Source of the DNA: Phytoseiulus persimilis
Taxonomy: Eukaryota > Arthropoda > Arachnida > Mesostigmata > Phytoseiidae
Direction: 5' to 3'
DNA: 64,000 nt
Assembly: GCA_037576195.1 (NCBI GenBank)
Contig: CM075102.1
Span: forward strand, 42,404,745-42,468,744
The notes under the pieces are model-generated. The model saw only the letters and a list, made by a program, of their open reading frames with translations. It searched no databases and had not been told where the DNA came from. Both the position numbers and the translations under genes were made by a program. Positions 26,829 through 36,261 of the stretch are shown here, one piece after another; position 1 is the first letter of the stretch, and each line of letters starts with the position of its first letter.

Positions 26829-28413
26829 CAGCCCACACCACGAAATTATCGACAGTCAAGTTTTCTAGACTATTCCTGATGACAAAGAGAGATGATGTTG
26901 ATGCTGCCATGGAATACTCCCAGCATCACCACGATTGTGGCGATAGAATATTTCTTCGATTCGAGGAAGACGACGCGTAAGATTCCAGAAAATCGATTTC
27001 GAGCCGTAACATGAAATTATCGACAGGCTGATTTATTCCACGATTTCGGAATTCTCGAAAGTTAATACTTCGTCGAACCCCCTTTCGCCTTGATGACCTC
27101 AAAAATGCGCCTTGGGAGAGAATCATAGAGTGGTTTTATGTCTCGTTCCCCAATTCTGGCCCAAGAAGAAAGAATCGCATGTATCAGTTCTTCTCTTGAG
27201 TTGTACTGCTTCCCATTGGGACCGACGAGCCGAGCTAACGTTCCCTAGAGGTTCTCAATGATGTTCAGGTCGGGGCTCTTCGGAGGCCAGTCAAGAAAAC
27301 GTATTCCGCTCTCTCGGAACCAATCTTTGATTATGGCCACCGTGTGCACGGAGGCGCAATCTTGCTGGAAGATGAAATCCGTTCCAACTTTCTCCAAAGC
27401 TTGAGGTCGCAGGTGGTTCTCGAGTAGCAGCTTATAGTCCACGGAACGCATTATTGTCTCCACGAAGATGATTTGGAACGTCCCGCGGCGACTGACCGCT
27501 CCCCAAATCATAACTGAACCGCCCCCGGACTGTCTTTTGGAATAGAATCGAGGCTCTTTCCGAAGATCGTGATAGTAGTTATGGAATCCATCCGGGCCGT
27601 CCAGATTGAACTTTTTCTCATCGCTGAAGACAACTTTATCCCATTCCGAAGTCCAACTCATCCATTCCTGGGCGCGATCGAGCCTAGTGTCTCGGTGCTT
27701 TTTCGTCAGCGGGGGCTTCCCGCACATTTTCTTGAATTTCAGATGATACGCACTTCTCAAAACGCGCCAGACGGTCTGTTTATGCACTGGGAGGTTGTTT
27801 GAGTCTCTGATTTGAGCGCAAGAGACACTCTTGTTGCTCGCATCCTGAATTATCGTCCGTTTCTGACGGTCTGAGAGCTTTGTGCTTCGTTTCTTGTACG
27901 ATCTGATGCCATACTCCGCCCCGAATCTCAAATACCGCAGCACTACGTCCGCTGTTCTGCCGATCTCTCGTCCGATAGCTCTTGCTGCGAGCCCAGAGCC
28001 GTGTAATTGATCGATGCGAATCCTTTCTTGAGGAGTCAGAGCCGGTTTTCGTCCCATATTGAGGGAATGAATTCTTTCTCACAAATCTTGACGAGCCGGA
28101 GTTCTGAGTCGACAAATCGTACTTGTGTGTCCTTCGTTAGCACTAACTTGACGTTCGTCGGTATCAGCCTCACGAGAAAATGCTGAAACTCCAACCGAAT
28201 GCGCGATTTCAACGCTGTCGATAATTTCGTGTTACAGCTGGATATCAAAAATGTTCGATCCTGAGCCTAAACTTCGTTCTTCTCAGTCGGTTGATATAAT
28301 CTCAAAGTCTGTCGCACCTAGTGGAATTCCCATGGCAACACTGACTTCGTTATCCAGCGGGTGCGGAAATCATCCACATAGAATGCGTGTCGATAAATTC
28401 GTGTTGCGGACTG
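26829..28413 (-). mobile_element. Tc3-like Tc1/mariner element with paired terminal sites
   Basis: The element is 1585 bp and flanked on both sides by TA (26827-26828 and 28414-28415), the target of this superfamily. Both ends begin CAG and share a terminal inverted repeat around CACGAAATTATCGACAG (left 26839-26855) and GTGTCGATAAATTCGTG (right 28387-28403). A second inner copy of the same motif lies about 171 bp inside each end (27009-27026 and 28215-28232). This mirrors the long, two-site ends known for Tc3. Between the sites the two arms show little other similarity. The only gene is a transposase on the minus strand with one stop codon. Confidence 0.88.
27062..28057 (-). pseudogene. Tc1/mariner (Tc3-like) transposase, one premature stop
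   Basis: The frame starts at an ATG and runs 331 codons to TAA, with a single in-frame TAG at 27247-27245 (codon 271). Residues about 1-55 form a helix-turn-helix (LAARAIGREIGRTADVVLRY) and residues 60-115 a second DNA-binding helix set. The DD34E catalytic triad is visible: Asp146 in FSDEKKF, Asp233 in QQDCASVH, Glu268 in LNIIEN. The usual Asn after the second Asp is Cys. The stop follows the catalytic Glu directly, where this family normally has Trp, so a G-to-A change is the simplest cause. The truncated product would lack the last 60 residues. Otherwise the frame is intact, so inactivation looks recent. Confidence 0.9.
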
Positions 28414-30999
28414 TAATACGATGTTTTGTATTAAAATGAGTGACAATCGCGCATTTCCGCGCATAAACCAGACAGGACTTCGTCAAACTTCTCCTGCTCG
28501 CGCCCTATGGGTAGCTGTCACGCCTTCCTTGAAGTTTTATGCTCTTTTGACGGTCGTTCTCGATTCTCATCCCTCATGCTTCTCCGACATCGATTCCGAC
28601 ATTGAATCCCGAATTTAATTTAGTGGAGTCGCAGAGACTCGGGATGTTGAAGGCTGTGTCGTGGTGGATCTCACTGAATCGTGGAGAACGTTATTGATGC
28701 GAAATCGACAAATCGTCATCACCGTCGAAGCATATGATCATCAACTCGCGACGGAAGTGAAGGCTGCTGCAGACCAGAGGTGGCTTCGATTTCTTGTCAC
28801 TTCCTCAAGACGTTGAGTTTCAGTCAGACCTGAGCAGCCCTTGTTTCCTTCTGGCCTTTCCCGATAGTTGTCCGAACGAAATCCGTTCGTTCCTTGCGTT
28901 GGTTAGGAGATAAAGAGCTCGGTGTCACCGAGACGAACGCTGTGGAATTTCAATTGGTTCGGTTCGGGAAGGGGGGGAGGTTCTCTGTTTCGACGTCTGT
29001 CGTAAACCGGCTTTCCGTTCCTGCTGGTTGACCAGCTGTTTGGCCATCAGTCGGCTCGACATGCTGTTCTTCCCACAGGTGTGTCTCATATGCCTGAGGA
29101 AGGGCTGGAGCTCACATTTCCCATCCTTACAATTTTTCTCCCGATGATTCCTGCAGATGGAGCCCTTAGTTTCATTGCAGTGAGGCAGCTCGTGGCACAT
29201 TCGTGCGTTCGATATCGGGTCGTTTCAGATGCTCAGCTATACACAGGCGCCTCGTGCTCTTGTGCTACCGTGGCGTGTGTCGATAAATACGGTCGCAAGA
29301 GTCACGCCGCCAGGCTCCAGACATCCGCTTGTCCAAGAGAATATCGACGAGAAGACCAAGAAGTACAATTAGGTACGGATTCTCTGCGGCCGTACTGCTA
29401 ACCTGATTACGTCCGGATAACTGAGTAGAGGGGACCGAGAGACACGTTCTTTCGTCCCTTGGTGTTTCTCTCTTCTCCTTTATCATTCCGACTATTCGGC
29501 TGCCTCTCGCACGTCCAATTGGAGAGCGGAGATTTTCGGTCCCGCGAGCCGTCTGTCAGCAGGAGGCTCTGCTCGGAGGGTGAAGCTCAAGGAGATTCCC
29601 GACGAGATAGGCCAGAAATAAAGCTGAACAGGAAATCCGTCTCCAAGTGGAGGCACGAATTGACATTGGGCCATTCTATGAGCCGTTCTCGGAGCGACTC
29701 CATCGACCTGGAAGATTTTCGTAAGCTGTAGAAGTACAGGCGGCGGCGTCGTCAGAGTTTGCCGTACGGTAATTTGGGCCAGCGAACCCCGCGATCCGAT
29801 CATATATATGCTATCGGAGCAGCAGTTTCCCCGCAGAGGCCTCATATCCATTAGAGTAGAGAATAAAGCCTTCTCGCCTCGATATCGAGTTACAACGTTC
29901 GTCCCTTGAGCATCCATGGCTCTTCCCGCTGCATCCGCTGGCAGAGGAGGGGGGGGGGCGTGTTTGTCTCGCGATACTCCAATGTTCCTTAATCTGATCG
30001 AACACCACCGGTGGAAGATCGTTCCTCTGCTCTGAAGTCTCGGCTGTCAGTGCCAACGAGCGTGCCCCCTCTCGGAAGCAGTTCAAGACATGAGAGGTTT
30101 TCCTCACCGCTGCATATGTCCACAGCTCGTTTCATTCGGAGGCGATTTCTGAATTGATAATGCGACCTTTGTCCCTTCCCGCCTGGACTCTAAGCGAAGG
30201 CAGCTACTATTCTCAGAGAAACGCTGGTGTCGTGGTTCTCCTGTGTAGGTTCCGTCGATGGTGTAACGAGGGGAAGGGTGCGCCCCGTTCTCGAGAGTCC
30301 GCCCCGTGCGTCCAGTTCCTTGACACTGTGCAGGTCCAGTTCGGTTGTCCAAGAGCTGTTCTTGAATATGATCTTCGGATCTAACAACAAACAACACTCA
30401 GATCATGAATCTGGAGCTTCTCCTTGGGGCTTTCGAATACTGAATAGACCTTCTGTTTACCCGGACACGTCTTTGTTCGATTCTTTTGTCCGTTTAGGCC
30501 TTGTTCCAAGGCAATGTCCGGTTCCGCGCTCATTCAGCTGATTCGGGGGCCTCCCAAGGGTTTCAAGGAAAAGCTTCTTCAGTGCTTTCACGGCACTGAG
30601 GAAGCTTGAATGACATGCTCAAGTTACACCCAGGGCTTTGCAGAATTCTGATTAGCACTTGATTCTGTCTTGACCGATTTCTTCTCTCGACAGCGCATTT
30701 GAGATGAACTCCACGATTCCACAGTGAAAAACAGGCGTTTCTCATTTTTTCTTGGTCTAGACCCGCGCATCCGCAGTTTTCGACTGCATCCTTGATTTGC
30801 GACCCTCTCCTCCTCGATTTGTGACCAATCATTTGAAGCATCAGAGATAGGGTCCGATTACGAAACGATCGGGGAACCTAATCGCTTAGCATCGGCTGTC
30901 CTCACTTCTGTTTTGTTTAACAACTCACAAAGGGTAGACCATGTGGCTCACAAAAGTAACTGCGAGTGCAAAAAAAGGAAAATAGGAGATGATAGAAGA
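28414..30999. other. No supported gene
   Basis: About 2.6 kb between two mobile elements. Overlapping frames on both strands reach 141 codons without recognisable domains. A GTGTCGATAAAT string at 29278-29289 resembles the outer right end of the Tc3-like element and may be a solo scrap or chance. Confidence 0.35.
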
Positions 31000-31362
31000 G
31001 CCATAGGGAATAAAATGCACTTACGCATGACCCACAAGCATGGAAAATTCAGCTGGAGTGCGAGATGTGCGAGGGGAAGAGGTAGGGTCGGACTGAGCAG
31101 AACGATTGGTGAATAATTGGGCAGAATAGGGGTGAGGTTTTGCACTCCGTCTGGTTACAGGCACGGGGACCGGAAGAGGAGGAACGAGTGAAGAGATTTC
31201 AGTTGAACATCTTCCATGAAAGTATCTGTAGACAAGGTAGAGGTCGTCGACCTTGCGTCGGAAGAACAAGGTTTCAAGAGAGGAGGGATTCGGGGATGAA
31301 ACGCGAGCGTTGTGCATCAATGAATGGATTCGAAGGGTTCCGTGAAGAGTCGGATTCGACAT
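31000..31362 (-). mobile_element. 3' end of a non-LTR retrotransposon (ORF2 C-terminus)
   Basis: The minus frame 31362-31021 matches the pattern seen at the end of CR1/Jockey/RTE-type ORF2 proteins, after the reverse transcriptase core: RRKVDDLYLVYRYFHGRC, a proline-rich link, THR-like basic residues, then FTNRSAQSDP and PRTSR. Just after PRTSR the normal 'LWNSLP' phrase is missing and the frame appears deleted or shifted, reading TPAEFSML instead. No catalytic motif is included, so this is a 5'-truncated, decayed copy. The exact ends are not defined. Confidence 0.6.
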
Positions 31363-32081
31363 ATCTCATCGAAGCTAGTCGGACGTCGTTCTGGTTCGTT
31401 GCACCAGGTCTTGTTCCGGCTACTCAACAAGTCAGTATCAGCGTTGAAAGTTAGGCTCCCGCAATTATCATAGTTATCTGCTACGCGAGCAAAACTTCTG
31501 GTTCAACTAGGAGCGTCATGTGGCGACAGTTGATGCGAACTACAGTACAATGTCGGCTTCCTGATTGCAGGTCTCAATGAGTCTTGCTAGCTGCCGCCTC
31601 CAATCCAAGCTAAGCGAGCTGTTGATTCCCGTGTGGATAAACTAGAATCATTCGGCGAGCTCAGCGTTTGGCGGATGGCGCTCGGGAGCACAATGGCGGC
31701 TGTTGCTTTCGTCGTCGCGGCCTACTTGCAACAACAAACACCATAGAAGCCGTTCGCAGTCACAGCACAGATCGATGCAACAGGATAGGTGATCAACTGG
31801 ATCACATGCACATGACCATTTTTCTCGATGTCCTGCGTCCTTCTACGCGGAACTTGAATTGAAGAGGCATTGCCTTCGGAATTTCAACTCCACAGCTCGT
31901 ATGATTATCTTGAGAGGAAGAAACGTACTTGTAACATTACATCAATTGACATTGTACGTTTCTGCTGGTTCATTCGCAGGATCGGATGTCTACTGCTGGC
32001 TTTGCGGTGGCACCCGAGAACACCGTCTGATTCTTCCCAGGGAAGCAGATCGTCATCCGGTTCGGCGTTTAAGATTCCAAG

Positions 32082-33275
32082 ATGGAACGGCGTTTAGTGG
32101 CTTACGGTTTCGCTTCAGCTTACGTGATGCGTCTTCTGAATTTTCTCGCTCATGACTCACACGAGCAAATGGTGGAGCAACGGAACGGCGACGCTTGGGA
32201 GCCGGCCCGTGCTCGGGATTCCGACGTCGGGTTCCCAATGGTAAATGTACAAGAGCGCGGAGCTGCACGTGTCATTCCAGTACTCATCCTGGCGTGCAAC
32301 CGCTCCGAGGCATTGAGGAAAGTACTCGATAGAGTGCTGGCTCTTGTGGATCAACGCCGATTCCCAGTGACAGTCTCTGTGGATTGCGCACATGAGCCTA
32401 CGGAGACGGTTGTCGGGGGATTCGACATCGACATTATCAAGCAGCCAGACCAAAGTAGGCTGACCCACCAAAAAGCAATGCTCGACATTGAGAGCTATCA
32501 CCGTTTGTGCCGACATTATCGCTGGGCGCTCAATCAAATGGTGAATGTCCGTCACCGAAACTCAAGGACTCTCATCATTTCGGAGGATGATTTGAACGTC
32601 TCCGTGGATCTCTTTTCCTATTTCTATGCGTTCAGCGAGCTGCTGGAAGAAGACACAACTCTCCTTTGTGTTTCGGGATACAACGACAACGGCAAACCCG
32701 AGAACGTCGATATTTCGAAGACATGCCGACTCTGGCGCTCAGATTTTTTCCCGGGGTTGGGTTGGATGACGACGAGCGTTATTATCAGAGAACTCCTAAC
32801 AAAGCGGCCCGCGGCCTTCTGGGACGATTGGTTGCGCGGCAGGGAGCGAGCCGAAGGCCGCAGCTGCATACGGCCGGAGGTTTCGAAAACGACAACTTTC
32901 GACAGGAATGGCGTGAGTTTGGGCCAGTTTTTCGACAATCACCTCGCGAGAATACAGCTTAACCTTTCGCCATGTAGTTACGATGCGGCGGACGTCGGAG
33001 CCATGTCTGCGAAAGCTTTCGAATACTGAATGCGAAAGGAATTACAAGTCGCTCCGGTTGTGTCTCTGGATTTCCTGAGTAGCCTGAAACCGGGCCTGAC
33101 AGTCAAGGTGATCTGCCGCTCCTTGGGCGAGTGGAAATACATCAGTCAGCTGCTCGACATCATGTCCGACATTCGTCCTGGGGGCGCTCGGAATGTTTAT
33201 CACTTCGTGGTGCCGACTTTCCATAGAGGTTCCAGAGTCTATGTAGATGTCAGCGCCTTGAGTGAACATTTCTGA
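32082..33275 (+). pseudogene. GnT-I-like glycosyltransferase (GT13), interrupted by one TGA
   Basis: GnT-I (alpha-1,3-mannosyl-glycoprotein 2-beta-N-acetylglucosaminyltransferase) starts complex N-glycan synthesis in the Golgi. The frame has no introns, and an in-frame stop just 5' (32070) fixes the start at 32082. Residues 1-22 (basic MERR, then LVAYGFASAYVMRLLNFLA) could be a short type II anchor. GT13 landmarks follow: RVIPVLILACNRS (63-75), metal-binding EDD (168-170), GYNDNGK (199-205), FFPGLGWM (222-229), FWDDW (246-250), IRPEVSKTTTF (263-273) and GQFFDNHL (281-288). After residue 315 there is a TGA (33027-33029). The same frame then continues for 81 codons of recognisable GT13 C-terminal sequence to the true stop at 33275. 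Everything else looks under selection. It could be a fresh pseudogene, a retrocopy, a readthrough gene or a sequencing error. If it stops at TGA, the 315-residue product lacks the C-terminal domain. Confidence 0.88.
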
Positions 33276-33932
33276 TGAAGAGAAACCATGAAAAACTCCA
33301 TCGATCACGTCCCCGGAGTTGTTCCGAGCTCCCGCAGAGGGGCGCGACAAAGCTGCGTTACGAATCCTTGCCTCATCAGTCAATATTCATGCTTGCTGGC
33401 GCTCATCGAAAGCACTGTCAGAGGGAGCGACTGGGAAAGCGCTAATGACTGAACCAGCACAAAGAATCGAGGATAACAGAAACACAGAATAAGGAATCGC
33501 CGAGATAAAGCTTCCTTGCGAACGCTGATGTGGCAGAATCGAATTTGGAGAGGAATGCTTTCTGAGGCAGATACCCATTGTTTCACCGATCGGTCCAGAA
33601 CTCGGAAATTTCGGATATTCTGAGAAATGCACTCTTGTTGTATCTTCATGAACTTGAATTACGTCCCTTTGTTCATCTCTCCCTTCACCTTGCTGAAGGC
33701 CTGCAGTATTGTATCCAGGGGAGTTGTACTCTGCGGAATCCCTACGAGCCAAAATGAGGACTTCCGTCTGGATGTCGGGATTCTCCTCTCAGTGACTACC
33801 GCATCGCGCCTTGAACGAGGGAGGAATGTTCAGTGAAGTGCCGGATTCTCCTGATTGCCCTGGTACCGTGCGCTCAGCCCGATTTCAGCTCCGCTCTCCA
33901 AGTCCTACTGGCTTGCTCTTCGTTCAAACAGT
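33276..33932. other. No supported gene
   Basis: This is the 3' flank of the GT13 frame. Overlapping frames on both strands reach 121 codons and have no recognisable domain. I see no clear polyadenylation signal that would settle whether the GT13 copy is a retrocopy. Confidence 0.35.
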
Positions 33933-34740
33933 CCTGGGAGGTTCATACCCGATGTGCCGAAATTTATTGCACCGAAAACGCGGAGTGCCGAAGAAAAAGC
34001 CCGTTGCAACGAAAACCCGTAGGGCCGAAAACCCCTTCTCTCGTTTCGATGGTCGAGTGGATCCAGCTAAGCTTCTATGCGGAGCACAGGGTCCAAAAGA
34101 CTGCTCTCAGATGAGCAAAAAGAGACCAAGCAAATAATGATAATCGTGGAATCTGTGTTTCTGAAACGATGCCCGACTTCATCGCGAGCTGAGCTGGGTA
34201 AGTTCCCGATCAATGACATACCGGGTATGTGAAGAAAGTCATTTGCGTTGAGGAACTTCCTAACATTAGAAGATTCGCGAAACGCCAGCAAGCTCGACCT
34301 CACTGGAGATCCTTTGCTCGGATACCCTGACTTCGGAACCCTGAGCCGAAGCATGAAGCTCCCCTTCTCAGCTCCCAAAATATTTCGGCACCATTCAGCC
34401 ATCAGCTTCCACGCTCATGGAAATTCATTCGGTATCTTCGCCCTCGCTGATCAAACCCCCGACGGACTCAGTGTTATGCACACCACGCCCTCATTCCGCT
34501 CGATCACGGTGTATCATTGATCAGGAACCTTCTAAGCTCGGCTTTCGAAACAATTTGGCATCATTCAGATACACAGTTCCTGTCTTTATGATTTACTTGG
34601 TCCATTTCCACTCAAGCAAAAGCAGTCTCTCAGACCCAGTGCTGTGCATAGAATCTTAGCTCGATTCGCTCGACCATTGGAACGAGAGAAAGGGTTTTCG
34701 GTGCAATAAATTTCGGCAGATCGGGAAGACACCTCCTGGG
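33933..34740. repeat. Large imperfect inverted repeat
   Basis: The left arm (33933-34228) and right arm (34505-34740) are reverse complements along most of their length, with many substitutions. The best shared block is GCCGAAATTTATTGCACCGA (left 33955-33974, right 34697-34717 region). Other paired blocks are around ATGGTCGAG at 34050 and GATCAATGA at 34207. The left arm has about 50 extra bases after its first block. The 276-bp centre is not obviously self-complementary. It may be a fold-back element or two opposed copies of a dispersed repeat. Confidence 0.7.
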
Positions 34741-35727
34741 AAGTAGGCGACGCTCATGTGCACATAGCGGGAGGCTCCTCGTAGTCGCACAAAACCGCCG
34801 CGAAAACACCCTCGAGAATTGGATGGAATCACTAGAGGGAACCGCAATCGATACCATGGTTCTCTGACCGACGTACTCGGAGCTCCTGGATATCGAGCCA
34901 TGGTTCTTTTCCACGTCCCGAGTGCCAGGATAAAGATCCCTTGAGAGGATCCGCCTGCTTCCAGCCGCTCAGGGATGCAACCCAATTAATTTTCTCAGAG
35001 GACGGCTTCGCTTGAAACTCCGTTGGACCCGGTCTACACAACGATCCGTGAGAACTCGTCCTGGAGATGACGGTGGAAACTCGAATTCGATGAAATTTCC
35101 GCAGTTAGTTCCCGCGTTGTCAAAATCTATCAATTCTTGCCGAAAACGAGGAATCACGATCGGGTCTGAAGGCTGTTCGATTGAAAGTAGCTCGGTTCTG
35201 ATCTGTTCGTTCCTTTCGATACAGATTGGCTCCGCCGGGTCTGAAATCAGAACCCTGAATCAAGGCGTTGAGGATGACATCAAGGATCGAAACTGACCTC
35301 GAATCAATATTCCGCAAGTTATACCCCAATCTCTACGTCGGGATGGATTGAACCTCCGACGCGTGTGAGCTGTGAGACGAGGCCAGCGAGAGCAAGGATG
35401 AGCCTGCTCACAGTTACGGCGATAGGGCTTGTTCCGCTCTGCTCAGATCGACGTCATGATCGTCAAGTACGCTTCATAACGATGAAACCTGGAAAATCGC
35501 TCGAATCACGAGTGAATGCTTCATGTCAGAGGCAAGAACCGTGTCGACACAAGTGTGCTCCGAAACTCTGAACTTCATCGAGGGCACTGAACTCCGGAGT
35601 TCTTCTTCCACCGGATCGTCCAAAGTGAGAAACGATCACAAATCACATGAGAAAACGTCGTCAAGACCTCACTGACGCCGCATATGGCGGGAGGCGGGAA
35701 GAGACTTTTCATGTGCTCCCTGATATA
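34741..35727. other. No supported gene
   Basis: About 1 kb between the inverted repeat and the hAT remnant. Frames are short and have no recognisable domain. Confidence 0.35.
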
Positions 35728-35735
35728 CCCCGAGC

Positions 35736-36253
35736 CAGTGGCTTAACAAGGGTCTCTGGCGCCCGGGGGGGCCAAATAAAATGACGCCCCCCCCCCCCCA
35801 TCCCACCTAGTCAGAAAACAAGAGCTAGGTTTGCATGGATCAAAACATCAGATGAACTGATTCCTCCAGGTTTATCATCCAGACGGATACAAGCTCAAAA
35901 AGTGAACTTTGAGGGCTCCCCTGACCGCGAATTCATTGATCGCATCGCCAATATCAATATTATTGAGGAGATCATGCTCGATCGACAGAACCGCCAGGTT
36001 CGATAGCCGCAATTGCCTCATAGTGGAGCGAAGATATGACTTGATCAATTCCGGAGCTTCTCCCACAACTTACCGAATTTGAAGCGTCGCTCAGAGAGGG
36101 GCGGAAGGAAATAGCAATGTTTGGGACGCCGATGTCGAGATTGTACTTCCTAATGAACCTCATGAGCTCCAGTGGGGATCTAGAAATGGCGCCCGGTGCT
36201 TCTCGGTCAGGTGATGCCCTGGGCGGTCCGCCCCTCCCCTTGTCACGCTACTG
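35736..36253 (-). mobile_element. hAT-family remnant with both ends and 8-bp duplication
   Basis: The 518-bp element has ends CAGTGGCTTAACAAGG (left) and, read inward from the right, CAGTAGCGTGACAAGG. It is flanked by CCCCGAGC (35728-35735) and CCCTGAGC (36254-36261), an 8-bp target duplication with one mismatch, as expected for hAT insertions. Inside, on the minus strand, a short frame (36066-35875) carries LIKSYLRSTM and LSNLAVLSIEHD then INEFA. These are typical of the C-terminal dimerisation region of hAT/ZMYM1-like transposases. The preceding ERRFKF portion is in another frame, so the copy is frameshifted and lacks nearly all of the transposase. G- and C-runs (35766-35772, 35786-35799) sit near the left end. 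Confidence 0.78.
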
Positions 36254-36261
36254 CCCTGAGC

